Source: QHXN01 sp963785125 (GTDB lineage: Bacteria; Acidobacteriota; Blastocatellia; Pyrinomonadales; Pyrinomonadaceae). Taken from it: a DNA stretch of 64,000 bases. Under the pieces are notes generated by a model, which was not told the origin of the DNA, searched no databases, and was given only the letters and a program-made list of their open reading frames with translations. Below, piece by piece: positions 25,901-33,184 of the stretch. The position numbers and the translations under genes were made by a program. Each line of letters opens with the position of its first letter. Within the stretch, counting starts at the first letter, position 1. Location: contig CAWATU010000007.1 of assembly GCA_963785125.1 (NCBI GenBank), forward strand, positions 2,108,001-2,172,000, in the 5' to 3' direction.

Positions 25901-26168
25901 GTATGTAGCGCGGGTGCTCGGCCGCGTCGCCGAGCGCCCGCCGAATCTGCGAGACCGCCTGCTTGAGCACCGCGTCGGTCGTAAAGACATCCGACCAGAC
26001 TTTGTCTAACAACTCTTCCTTCGGCACGACGCGCCCGCGGTTGCGGACGAGATAGGCGAGGACTTTGACGGCACGCGGCTCCAGAGAGACGGGTGCGCCG
26101 TCGCGGAACAGAAGTCCGACCGCGGGGCTCAGGCTGAAGGGAGAGAAGTGGAAAGTCTCGTTGGGCAT
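22974..26168 (-). CDS. winged-helix/AAA ATPase/TPR transcriptional regulator
   Basis: About 1064 residues. Residues 5-100 form a PhoB/OmpR-type winged helix (EPRAVKVLAYLVRNRGRVV, IRRALGD, TFHARGYQFI). An AAA_16-like ATPase follows, with P-loop GEPGIGKTQL and Walker B LVMVLDDLQWAD. The C-terminal half is TPR-like (RRTLESLKTNGDAHCEAETL, in part). This plan matches large ATP-dependent activators (AfsR/MalT-like logic). The start 26168 (MPNETF) begins at the usual distance from the winged helix; ATG 26219 is also in frame but overlaps a TATAAA-like element. The gene is divergent from the isomerase gene, with repeats between them. Confidence 0.85.
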   Translation of the reverse strand: MPNETFHFSPFSLSPAVGLLFRDGAPVSLEPRAVKVLAYLVRNRGRVVPKEELLDKVWSDVFTTDAVLKQAVSQIRRALGDAAEHPRYIQTFHARGYQFIAPVSVEAEETAGSSKPAAAPSKEDESVAVETPLRAETRREEAGPNYDLLVGREKELSLLRAEYGRVLAGAGQPVVVKGEPGIGKTQLARHFGRWAREQGAAYVYARFFDYEASRLAPYETFIDLLSAALAPGRRAEAGGGRAHSAGELREAVKVRCGVELPDELFGVEEESNAQLARAASGDHFRIVAPLGKAFLRLGRERPLVMVLDDLQWADEVSLDCLGYLMRVRAAEPLMLVMLARAEEASDPKHNLAEWLRRHADYRSFTSVRLQPLGEPAVREAVEEAFGGAFRAPLIPQADTSTVFRVTGGNPYFLVETLRLLVAEGAISAADGANESGARWQWNGIENVPLPDSLVMAALGKLERTPADLRELLEHAAVIGDEFRVETLARMSGRGEDELDESLREGLRLGVLAERGLSLGEDYRFYHTLLRRVLYESLAPRRRRRLHMLAAAAIEAVHARHPERLAEALSTHYEAAGDARRAFRWAMRAWAASAARWHWVEAVKCAERARRAAERLEFRREATYAEGDTTGNFFRPQVHEDDLLTLPLSAKLSMLLALCESLHAVGRNRELEPVIPEALALARALDDEASEAAVYFQDGLVHSALSQYREAHAAVERSLAIYRRLGDHARARLAVVQLGRIRASMGDYEHAGQLIQAVLDEEGVDAETAADAAGMLGWARALQGRYDEGVELMRKCLDYHARYGNVRLRAQVLRRLHWADLSRGQYESAVALAQRAQKDFQAIGNLFGEAKTYMGIGQARIAQGLFEEGIGYLRRTLESLKTNGDAHCEAETLWLLGRAHCEAGRLSEADAMLARALEMIRHIGDRDDEFRILVDQARVCVAREDYQLALSKATEAAKIAAELNCRDGLGFALVEQSHAERGLEEPRRAVSSAEVAVRLLDETGSGECWRGYRALALALEAEGGASETSRAARRRAAQLLEEMREQLPPADTRRREEMARTRQID

Positions 26169-26260
26169 CTCCGTCGGATGACGCGGGCGACCAAGAAAGG
26201 CGACTCGGGATACGCGCATAAGTTTATACCAGCGTACGACCTACAAGCACGGAAATTTAG

Positions 26261-26343
26261 AGAACTCACGCTCCTGTAAGAACTCGCGCCCTGTAAGAAC
26301 TTGCGCTCTTTTGGCCTGTCCCTTTGAGAATTCGCGCGGCTGT
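26261..26343. repeat. four AGAAYTYRCGC repeats between divergent genes
   Basis: Units start at 26261, 26279, 26296 and 26327 (spacing 18, 17 and 31). The common core is AGAACTCGCGC with small changes (AGAACTCACGC, AGAACTTGCGC, AGAATTCGCGC), often followed by CTGT. They occupy the spacer between the large winged-helix regulator and the IolB/KduI-like gene and may be binding sites of that regulator. Confidence 0.55.
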
Positions 26344-26422
26344 GGCCCGGAGGGCGGCGGAAGAGTTAAACTGGCGGGGACAAGGGAACCACACAGCTCC
26401 GCCAGCGAGAGGAAGGGAAATC

Positions 26423-27247
26423 ATGAGCACGCAAATGCAGCCGTCGTCGGACAAATACATCTATCGCGGCACGAACCGGCAGAAGGGGCGCCACCACGCC
26501 GTCACGCCCGAGAACAGCTCGATGAAGCACCTCGTCTACGGGCGTATCATCCTCGACACTGAAGAGCCGCGCGTCTCTTTCTCGACGGGCACGTACGAGA
26601 CGGGGCTCATCTGCATGGCGGGCGGCTGCACCATCAAGGCTAATGGTGAGACCCACCGCATCGAGCACCGCGACTCCATCTACCTCCCGCGCGACACCGA
26701 GGTCGAGATTGAGACGGACGGCAACGTCGATCTCGTCGAGTGCTCGGCCGAGGTCGAGGGCAAATATCCCTTACAGGTCGTGCGCTTCTCCGACATCGAG
26801 CGCGACCCGGCGCTCAGGTTCCAGACGGGCGGCCCTTCGACGACGCGCACCATCAACATCGCTCTGGGGAAGAACGTGCAGGCCGGCCGCATCGTCGCCG
26901 GCTTCACCAGCAGCGAGCCCGGCCACTGGACTTCGTGGCCGCCGCACGAGCACGCGGCGATGCTCGAAGAGCTTTACGTCTACTACGACATGCCCGCGCC
27001 GGCCTTCGGCGTGCAGTTCGTCTACACGAACCCGGACGAGCCGGAGTTCGTCGGGGTCGTGCGCGACGGCGACGCGGTGGTGATGCCGCGGGGTTTTCAC
27101 CCGAACGTCTCGGTGCCCGGCCACCGCATCAACTTCGTCTGGCTGATGGCCGCGCACCGCGAACGGGAAGACCGCCAGTTCGGCGTCGTCACCGTCCAAC
27201 CCGGCTTCGACCAGGCCGGCACGGGACTGGAAGCGAGCCGGAAATAG
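26423..27247 (+). CDS. 5-deoxy-glucuronate / 5-keto-4-deoxyuronate isomerase (IolB/KduI superfamily)
   Basis: About 274 residues, the normal length for IolB and KduI. The start at 26423 follows GGAAGGGA. The double-cupin fold is visible through the N-terminal cupin (ETGLICMAGGCTIKANGE, then SIYLPRDTEVEIE) and the second metal-binding motif GHWTSWPPHEHAAMLEELYVYY, in part, where two His and a Glu would bind zinc. PRGFHPNVSVPGH completes it. The second motif is closer to IolB, but no other inositol genes are present. A uronate isomerase role would fit the lyase/dehydrogenase operon 10 kb away. Both are inference. Confidence 0.8.
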   Translation: MSTQMQPSSDKYIYRGTNRQKGRHHAVTPENSSMKHLVYGRIILDTEEPRVSFSTGTYETGLICMAGGCTIKANGETHRIEHRDSIYLPRDTEVEIETDGNVDLVECSAEVEGKYPLQVVRFSDIERDPALRFQTGGPSTTRTINIALGKNVQAGRIVAGFTSSEPGHWTSWPPHEHAAMLEELYVYYDMPAPAFGVQFVYTNPDEPEFVGVVRDGDAVVMPRGFHPNVSVPGHRINFVWLMAAHREREDRQFGVVTVQPGFDQAGTGLEASRK

Positions 27248-27358
27248 AAGGCAGATGGCAGATGGCAGATGGCAGTTAAAAGCACCGCTGTCGGGAACTC
27301 AGATTTAACCTTGCAACGTCCGTCACGCGGAGCGACTACCTACTGCCATCTGCCTTCT
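27246..27358. repeat. GCAGATG heptamer palindrome
   Basis: Three tandem GCAGATG units from 27251 plus a partial one form the left side. The right arm (27344-27358) repeats the complement, pairing with 27246-27260 over 15 bases. About 80 bases separate the arms. It lies directly after the isomerase stop codon and before the TPR protein gene. Confidence 0.65.
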
Positions 27359-27452
27359 GCTTTAAATTCCGGCGAACCCGCCCTGCGCGAGGGACATCCG
27401 AACGTCTGCCCTCTCCCCGCGGGCTCAAAGGGTTGAAACCCCTCTGCACGTG

Positions 27453-28649
27453 ATGAAAGATTTCCCTGCCATGAAGAGACTGACGAACAGCCTTAGCGGC
27501 GCGACGGCCGCGCTCCTTCTGTGCTCGGCGCTCGCCTCGGCGCAGTCTGGCGCGACCCGCCCGCGCCGTGTCACGCCCGTCCAGCCGACCGGCGATACGG
27601 CCGCGAGCATCAACACGCCGGCCGCCGGCACGCGCGCGGGCGCGGGCTCGACCACGCACGCGCTCCTGCTCCTTGAGCAGAAGCAGTTCGACGCCGCGCT
27701 CGCCGAGGCGAGGCAGTTGGCCTCGGCCGACCCGAAGAACTCGGAGGCTTGGAAGATCGCCGGATACGCCGAGTTCTACCTGAAGCGCTACGCGGAGGCG
27801 GCCGCCGACCTCGAACGGGCGCTTGAGCTGCGCAGCGCCGCGGGCGAGAAGGACACGAAGACCGAGGACGCGCTCGCCAATGCCTACTTCTTCGCAGAGA
27901 AGTACGAGCAGGCGCTGCCGCTCCTCGTCGCCGCGACGACGCGCGCGGGCGCCAAGCCCGACGCCAACACGCTCTACTATCGCGCCATCGCCGAGATGAA
28001 CCTCAAGCGGACGGCCGACGCCGAGCGCTCGTTCGGCGAGGTGCTGAAGGTTGACCCGAAGAACAAGTTCGCGCTCCTCTACGTCGGCCAGCTCGCCTTT
28101 GGCCGGCAGGACTACGCGACGGCCGTCAACATGCTCAACCGCGCCACGCTCGCCGACCCGACCTTCGCGCAGGGCTGGGAGCTTTTGACGCAGGCTTACA
28201 TGTACCGCGGCCGTTCGGCGACGGGCGCCGCGGCCGACGCCGACTTCCTCTCGGCCGTGCGCGCGGCCGACTCGCTCGCGCGCGTGCGCAACGACGCGCG
28301 CTCCGCGCTGCTGCAAGGTCAGGCGCTCGTCTTCGCCAAGCAGTTTCCGAAGGCTGTCGCGGCCTTAGAGCGCGCGGCCGCCTCGCCGCAGGCGCCCGAC
28401 GAGACCTTCTACTTGCTCGGCTACGCGCACGTGCAGGCCAAGAACTTCCCGAAGGCCATCACGGCGCTCGAACAGGCCGCCGCGAAGACGCCGCAGAACG
28501 CCGAAGTCTTCCGCCTGCTCGGCTTCTCCTACGAGTCCTCGCAGCAGTACGCCAAGGCGCTCGCCGCCTACGAGAAGGGACTTCAGCTCGCCCCCGCGGA
28601 CGCTTACTTCAAAGAGTCCGCCGAGCGCGTCCGCCCGTTCGCGAAGTAG
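27453..28649 (+). CDS. exported TPR protein
   Basis: About 398 residues with a signal peptide (KRLTNSLSGATAALLLCSAL to ASAQ) and then continuous TPR repeats of 34 residues (LLLEQKQFDAALAEARQLAS, in part; AWKIAGYAEFYLKRYAEAAAD, in part; NAEVFRLLGFSYESSQQYAKAL). ATG 27471 would give a shorter, more classical signal peptide; GTG 27450 is a third choice; none has a clear ribosome site. A periplasmic scaffold role is likely. No partner is obvious. Confidence 0.75.
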   Translation: MKDFPAMKRLTNSLSGATAALLLCSALASAQSGATRPRRVTPVQPTGDTAASINTPAAGTRAGAGSTTHALLLLEQKQFDAALAEARQLASADPKNSEAWKIAGYAEFYLKRYAEAAADLERALELRSAAGEKDTKTEDALANAYFFAEKYEQALPLLVAATTRAGAKPDANTLYYRAIAEMNLKRTADAERSFGEVLKVDPKNKFALLYVGQLAFGRQDYATAVNMLNRATLADPTFAQGWELLTQAYMYRGRSATGAAADADFLSAVRAADSLARVRNDARSALLQGQALVFAKQFPKAVAALERAAASPQAPDETFYLLGYAHVQAKNFPKAITALEQAAAKTPQNAEVFRLLGFSYESSQQYAKALAAYEKGLQLAPADAYFKESAERVRPFAK

Positions 28650-28651
28650 AT

Positions 28652-28734
28652 AAAGCAGTAAATGGTAGATCGTGAATGGTGAATGGAAGGGGATTCCTTC
28701 TATTCACCATTCACGATTTACCATTTACTGCTTT
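28652..28734. repeat. GTGAATG heptamer palindrome (terminator)
   Basis: Two 39-base arms with only two mismatches and a 5-base loop (28691-28695). The arms contain tandem GTGAATG-like words. It lies 2 bases after the TPR protein stop codon and ends in TTTT, so it likely terminates that gene. Confidence 0.8.
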
Positions 28735-28752
28735 TGCGTTAGCATCCTCCGC

Positions 28753-29265
28753 ATGAGAAACAGAATTTTTCGCCGCGCACAGGCGCGTGCAGTCGCGTTG
28801 AGTCTGGCCGCCGCGCTGGCCGTCCTACTCTCGGCCGGGGCCGTGCGTGCGGCGACGTGGAAGGGCTTGGAGCCCTTCGTCTCGAAGCGCGCCGACGTGG
28901 AGCGCGCGCTCGGCGCGCCCGTCGCCGACCGCTACGACTCGGACGGGACGCTGGAGTTCGCCGTCTCCGGCGGTAAGGTAACGATCTTCTTCGTCACGTC
29001 GAAGTTCATCGCCTCGAAGAGGCTCCCCACGCACTACGAGGGCACCGTGCTCCAGATCGTCCTTCAGCACGAGACCGCGCGGGACACGCCCGAGTCGATG
29101 AACCTCGTCACCAACAAGTCCTTCAAGCGCGAGGGGCACGGCGGCGTCGAGAAGTACAGCGACGACAAGGAAGGCATCTTCTACACGTTTGTCGAGAGCC
29201 ACCTCAAGACGACGCGCTACTCCTACTCGATGGATCGCCTCGCGCGTATCCAGAGAGGGAAATAA
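28753..29265 (+). CDS. exported hypothetical protein
   Basis: About 170 residues. The start at 28753 puts it just past the preceding palindrome; the in-frame extension upstream runs through that palindrome and is rejected. The signal peptide ends AVRA. The mature domain, about 140 residues, includes WKGLEPFVSKRADVERALG, in part, and SGGKVTIFFVTSKF, suggesting a small alpha/beta fold similar to SmpA/OmlA-type outer-membrane helper domains (LxPxxSTRADVxxxLG pattern). That relation is only suggestive. It is flanked on both sides by heptamer palindromes. Confidence 0.68.
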   Translation: MRNRIFRRAQARAVALSLAAALAVLLSAGAVRAATWKGLEPFVSKRADVERALGAPVADRYDSDGTLEFAVSGGKVTIFFVTSKFIASKRLPTHYEGTVLQIVLQHETARDTPESMNLVTNKSFKREGHGGVEKYSDDKEGIFYTFVESHLKTTRYSYSMDRLARIQRGK

Positions 29266-29266
29266 A

Positions 29267-29340
29267 AGTACTGAGGACTGAGGACTGAGTGAAGAGCCTG
29301 CTGTCTTCCACTCAGTCCTCAACACTCAGTCCTCAGTACT
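29267..29340. repeat. CTGAGGA heptamer palindrome (terminator)
   Basis: The left side has tandem CTGAGGA units after AGTA. The right side has the complement with one extra internal segment, ending AGTACT. It lies 1 base past the stop codon of the exported protein and 6 bases before the nuclease start codon. Confidence 0.75.
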
Positions 29341-29346
29341 TCCCTT

Positions 29347-30564
29347 ATGCTCTACCGCACGCACGTCATCGGCGCGCTCGAAAGTAAGCGCGAGGAGTTC
29401 GCGAGGTTCGAGCGCACGCTGCGGGGCGAGGTGGGCGAGCTGGCCGCGCGCCTCTCCGCGCTCGCGGGGCGGCGGGCCGAGGAGGTGCGGCAAGCGTCGG
29501 GCGCCGACGCCGCGCGCGTGGCCTTCCCTTCGGACGAGCTTGAGCAGGCGGGCGCGCCCGTCCGTCCCTTCCAAGAATCCTGGCGCTCGCACGAGGAAGC
29601 GCGCCGCTGGGCGCTTGAGACGTTGCGCGACCGCGTGACCTTCGCCGCCGACGGCAGCCAGATTTTCCCCGGCCGCGAGGCCAGCCTCCCCGTCGCCGCT
29701 GTCCAGATCGCCTCCTTCGAGAATCCGCACACGTCCGAGGGCCGTTACACGAAGGACGTACACTTTGAAGTCATCACGCCCGAGCAGTTGCTCGGGCGCC
29801 CGGGCGACTTCGAGAGCCCCGAGCAGATCGTCGGCCTCCGACGCTTCGAGCTTGAGGCGCGCGCCGTCTGCGACTTTCTCGAACGCCGACGCGACTGGCG
29901 TAAAAATGGTGAGCGCGCGCCGCTCGCCTTCTTCGATAACACCCTGCTCGTCGCCTCGCTCCGCAAGGGCACCGACCGACACCTCTCGCAACGCATGGCC
30001 GACGCGCTCGCCCGACTCATCCAAGTCTCGCGCGAAGCGTACGTGCCCGTCGTCGGCTACGTCGATCACTCATACGCGCACGACATCGGGGGCCTGCTCG
30101 CCGCGCTTCACGAGGACTTGCCCGAGTCGAACGCCTACGACGCGCAGATACTCCGCGCGCGTGCGCACGGCACGGGCACGCCGCCGCTCGCGAAGTGGGG
30201 CGACCGCACCGTCTTCTTCCACACACAGCGCCCGAACCTCGCCGAAGCCTTCTACGACGAACGGGGCGCGCCGCTCGTCGGCTTCGTCTACCTACAGACG
30301 ACCGCGGACGGCCACCCCGCGCGGCTCGACATCCCCGCGTGGGTGCATGAGGCGGGACTGGTCGAAGAGGTCGCCGACACCGTGCGCGCCGAGTGCGTCG
30401 TCGGCAACGGTTACCCGTACGCTATCGAGGCCGCCGACCAGGCCGCACTGATGACCGGCCGCGACCGCGAGCAGTTCCTCCGCGTCGTACAGGACTTCGC
30501 CGCCGAGCACCAACTCGACTTCCACGTCTCGCGCAAGGCTCTCAGCAAGGGCCGCCGCCGTTGA
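29347..30564 (+). CDS. NurA-domain 5'-3' nuclease
   Basis: A 405-residue cytoplasmic protein. The N-terminal 80 residues are helical. From residue about 95 comes the NurA core: VTFAADGSQIFP (first metal-binding Asp), AFFDNTLLVASL, VVGYVDHSYAHDIGG, and a C-terminal LDIPAWVHEAG with ECVVGNGYPYAIEAADQAA, in part. NurA nucleases process DNA ends together with the ATPase HerA. No HerA-type ATPase is in this window, but a HAS-barrel-like protein is encoded two genes downstream. The nearest upstream element is a terminator, so transcription likely begins at 29341 or within it. Confidence 0.8.
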   Translation: MLYRTHVIGALESKREEFARFERTLRGEVGELAARLSALAGRRAEEVRQASGADAARVAFPSDELEQAGAPVRPFQESWRSHEEARRWALETLRDRVTFAADGSQIFPGREASLPVAAVQIASFENPHTSEGRYTKDVHFEVITPEQLLGRPGDFESPEQIVGLRRFELEARAVCDFLERRRDWRKNGERAPLAFFDNTLLVASLRKGTDRHLSQRMADALARLIQVSREAYVPVVGYVDHSYAHDIGGLLAALHEDLPESNAYDAQILRARAHGTGTPPLAKWGDRTVFFHTQRPNLAEAFYDERGAPLVGFVYLQTTADGHPARLDIPAWVHEAGLVEEVADTVRAECVVGNGYPYAIEAADQAALMTGRDREQFLRVVQDFAAEHQLDFHVSRKALSKGRRR

Positions 30565-30638
30565 GCGCCGCGCGGAAATCTGTCATCATCCGTCCGCGAC
30601 AGACGAAAAGGCTTCCCAGGCTCCCCGACGAGAATTTT

Positions 30639-31229
30639 ATGAAGGGCCTTTCGGGCGAAAGCCACAGCGACCTCGACGGCCGCGGAGCACCTTCCGGCCG
30701 GAGCGAGTCTTCCGTTGAGGAGACGCGCGCGTGCGACGCGTGTGGGTCGCGTGCGCGGCGCGCGGCGGCGCGGTTCTGCTCGACGTGCGGGCGTGCGCTG
30801 GGGGGCGGATACTTCCCGACCGATGCGCTACGGGCCTCCTACCGGTTCGAGCGCGCGCCCGTCTCACAATGTCTGGAGGCGTCGCGCGGGCCAGTCAGGC
30901 CGCGCGTCCGCTCGGGCGCATACACGCGGCGCGGCTGGACGCGCGCGGGGAGGGGGATGATGCCACGCGGGAGCGAGAACGGCGCGGCGGCGACGGCGAT
31001 GGCCTTCGTGACCTACGCGCTGGTGCCATACCTCGGGATACTCTTCTGCCCGGGCGCTCTGCTCTTCGGGAGCGTGGGGCTCGTGCGCGCATGGCGCACG
31101 CCGCATTCGGGCCACACGCGCGCCGCGGTGTTGAGCCTCCTCCTCGGCCTCCTCGTGCTCTGCGCGCAAATCCTGCTCTGGTGGATTCTCTACAAGGTGC
31201 CCGAGTGGGCGCGCTATTCTCAGTTTTAG
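30639..31229 (+). CDS. zinc-ribbon membrane protein
   Basis: About 196 residues. The N-terminal third holds a zinc ribbon, CDACGSR...FCSTCGRAL (two CxxC pairs). The C-terminal half has two membrane helices separated by a short loop (YALVPYLGILFCPGALLFG, then AAVLSLLLGLLVLCAQILLWW, in part), resembling DUF4190-type proteins. ATG 30639 is in frame with open sequence that would extend back through the nuclease gene, so this start is the first reasonable one. It lies 4 bases before the HAS-like gene and 74 after the nuclease, suggesting one operon of three. Function unknown. Confidence 0.65.
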   Translation: MKGLSGESHSDLDGRGAPSGRSESSVEETRACDACGSRARRAAARFCSTCGRALGGGYFPTDALRASYRFERAPVSQCLEASRGPVRPRVRSGAYTRRGWTRAGRGMMPRGSENGAAATAMAFVTYALVPYLGILFCPGALLFGSVGLVRAWRTPHSGHTRAAVLSLLLGLLVLCAQILLWWILYKVPEWARYSQF

Positions 31230-31233
31230 ATTG

Positions 31234-31842
31234 ATGACAAGGATAGCCAAGATCGTCAAGTCGAACTCGCACGTGGACTACGTGGCGCGCGTGATCGACG
31301 AGCTGGACGCCGACGCGCCGCCCGCGCCGGAGGAGTACGGGTTCGCGCAGTTCGTGCGGATGCCCGTGAGCGAGACGGAGGAGGTCGTCGGCGTCGTCTA
31401 CGACACGCAGCTCGCCAACCCCGAATACGGGAGCTTCGGGCCGCGCCTGTCGTCGCACGCCGACCTGAAGGTCTTGAGCCCGGACTTCCTACACGAGCAG
31501 GGCGTGCTGCTCGGCGTCCTGCTGCTCGGCTGGCGCGTTCGCTCGGAGGGCGGGAGTTGGGCGGCGCACCACGGCGTGCCGCGCAGGGTCGTGCCCGTCG
31601 GGCAGGAGGTCTTCTCGCTCCAAGACGCCGACGTATACGGGTTCCATCGTGGCGCCAGTGGTGCCGTGCAGCTCCACTACTTCTCGCAGGCGCTCGCGCA
31701 CGCAGGGGCGTTCGCCGTCCCGCTCGTCGAGGCGGTCATCTCGCAGCTTGAGCCGGCCTGCGAGCCGGCCGAACGGCAGCGGCTCTCCGTCCTGAAAAAG
31801 TCTCTGGTTTGGCAACGAACTCTAGGGCAACTGCGTCTTTAA
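31234..31842 (+). CDS. HAS-barrel-like protein next to NurA
   Basis: A 202-residue protein beginning 4 bases after the previous stop. Residues about 1-75 (IAKIVKSNSHVDYVARVID, FAQFVRMPVSETEEVVGVVYD) look like the HAS-barrel found at the N-terminus of HerA ATPases, which binds NurA. The rest is a second small domain (VPRRVVPVGQEVFSLQDADVYGF) and a helical tail. No Walker motifs occur, so it is not an ATPase. A stand-alone HAS barrel near NurA is known in some lineages, but this identification rests on pattern resemblance. An alternative is a NurA regulatory subunit. Confidence 0.5.
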   Translation: MTRIAKIVKSNSHVDYVARVIDELDADAPPAPEEYGFAQFVRMPVSETEEVVGVVYDTQLANPEYGSFGPRLSSHADLKVLSPDFLHEQGVLLGVLLLGWRVRSEGGSWAAHHGVPRRVVPVGQEVFSLQDADVYGFHRGASGAVQLHYFSQALAHAGAFAVPLVEAVISQLEPACEPAERQRLSVLKKSLVWQRTLGQLRL

Positions 31843-31885
31843 AGAGCACAGCAAGTTTCTCGCCTCTCGAAAGGAAGTCCACAAA

Positions 31886-32548
31886 ATGAAGTTCGTAAGT
31901 AAGTCCCTGTCGCTTTTGCTGCTCGCGGCCGTCCTCTCGCCGGGCGCCGTCTTCGGCCAGCGCGCTCGTCAGATGGGCGACGCGCCGAAGCCCGTGTCGT
32001 CACCTCAACAGCAGCAGACGGAGCAGGGCGCGCAGGATAGTCAGAAGATTGCGAAGGTCTCGGCGCCGACGCCGCCCGCGCCGCCGAAGGTCGTCCCGGC
32101 CAAATACATGGGCGGCTTCGCGGGCTACCGCAAGAAGCAGGAGGGCATGCTCACCTTCGACGACCGCAACCAGCGCCTCGTCTTCCGCGATAAGAGCGAG
32201 AAGGAGGTCATCTCGATCTCCTACGATGCCGTGATGGTCGCCTTCGCCGACAGCGAGACGCGCCGCCTGATGGGCAACGGCACGCAGTCGGTCGTGCTCG
32301 GCGCCGGCGGCATCCTCGCCCTCCCCAGCCTCCTCTTCAAGAAGAAGTTCGAGTACCTGACCATCCAGTTCGAAGACCCCGAGACGTACCTGAAGGGCGT
32401 GACGCAGTTCAAGCTCAAGGACAAGGAGATCATCGACTCGGTGGCCTACGCCCTCGCGCAGCGCGCCGGCCTCGTCCAGCAGGGCGCGATCTACACCCGC
32501 CGCCGCACGAACGAACCGGCCTCCGCCGTGAAGACCTCGGCCCCGTAA
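31886..32548 (+). CDS. exported hypothetical protein with a Gln-rich linker
   Basis: A 220-residue protein with AAAGGAAG before the start. The signal peptide ends AVFGQ. A linker rich in Pro and Gln (SSPQQQQTEQGAQ) leads to a beta-rich domain (GMLTFDDRNQRLVFRDKSEKE, in part; VVLGAGGILALPSLLFKKKF; LTIQFEDPETY). The fold may be a pleckstrin-like or GRAM-like domain, but this is uncertain. It probably sits in the periplasm or on the outer membrane. It is followed by a perfect long palindrome. Confidence 0.65.
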   Translation: MKFVSKSLSLLLLAAVLSPGAVFGQRARQMGDAPKPVSSPQQQQTEQGAQDSQKIAKVSAPTPPAPPKVVPAKYMGGFAGYRKKQEGMLTFDDRNQRLVFRDKSEKEVISISYDAVMVAFADSETRRLMGNGTQSVVLGAGGILALPSLLFKKKFEYLTIQFEDPETYLKGVTQFKLKDKEIIDSVAYALAQRAGLVQQGAIYTRRRTNEPASAVKTSAP

Positions 32549-32559
32549 CTCGGAAGCAA

Positions 32560-32633
32560 TAACCGCCGCAGACAGAGAGACACGGCTTGAAGCCTTAAGG
32601 CTTCAAGCCGTGTCTCTCTGTCTGCGGCGGTTA
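32560..32633. repeat. perfect 74-nt palindrome (terminator)
   Basis: Two 37-base arms that are exact reverse complements with no loop bases. The outer part reads TAACCGCCGCAGACAGAG, and the centre is AAGCCTTAAGGCTT. It is followed by TGTTTT. It lies between the convergent genes ending at 32548 and 32646 and belongs to the same sequence family as 15943-16022 and 34534-34592. Confidence 0.9.
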
Positions 32634-32645
32634 ATGTTTTCTTTC

Positions 32646-33047
32646 TTACTTGAACCCCCAACGCTTGAGAGCCTTGTCGCGGCGGCAGGCCGAGAGGGGG
32701 CGCGCGCGTGCGCTTTTGATCTCGGTGATCCTGCCGGACTCGCGGTCTATCTCGACGCTCATGCACGCGCAGCCGTAGCCGTAGTGGCCGTTGGTCTCGA
32801 CCCACTGCTTCGGGCCGAAGCTGGGCCAGTCGCCTTCGGCCTGTTGCCCGCCTTGCGTGCCGATGATCCATTCGTCGTCGCGGTCGTGCAGAGAGGCGTT
32901 GGCGGGCGTCGGGTTGCTGAACCAGCCGCAACGCGTCTCGGCCCTGACGGCCCCGGCCACGTTGTATGCACCCGGCCGACCCGCGAGCAACACGGCGGCC
33001 AGGCTGATGAAGCCGACGAACAACAGTCGAAGAGTAACAGTCCTCAT
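32646..33047 (-). CDS. DUF4087 protein, exported
   Basis: A 133-residue protein with a signal peptide (residues about 6-23). The mature part matches the DUF4087 pattern: ETRCGWFSNPTPANASL, HDRDDEWIIGTQGG, WVETNGHYGYGCACM and a C-terminal Arg/Cys-rich segment. Five cysteines suggest disulfides. Function is unknown for the family. It is convergent with the preceding gene across the perfect palindrome. Confidence 0.85.
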   Translation of the reverse strand: MRTVTLRLLFVGFISLAAVLLAGRPGAYNVAGAVRAETRCGWFSNPTPANASLHDRDDEWIIGTQGGQQAEGDWPSFGPKQWVETNGHYGYGCACMSVEIDRESGRITEIKSARARPLSACRRDKALKRWGFK

Positions 33048-33184
33048 TACTGATTATCCTTTCGCGTCAGAGGTCGTTCGGCCGTCGCCCGATACTTTTA
33101 CGCGCGGGCGGGCGGCGCGGGGTTATAATGCCAGCCCTTCGCGGCAGAGTTCAAACATCCTACCTTCGTTTGAAGTGAGTGCTC

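Noticed and set aside
28672..28752. Upstream start of the 170-residue exported protein
   Set aside because: The extension reads through the right half of a terminator palindrome and breaks the signal peptide.
27246..29340. CRISPR-like reading of the heptamer repeats
   Set aside because: Repeats are 7 bases, tandem, without spacers and mirrored in hairpins; no cas genes are present.
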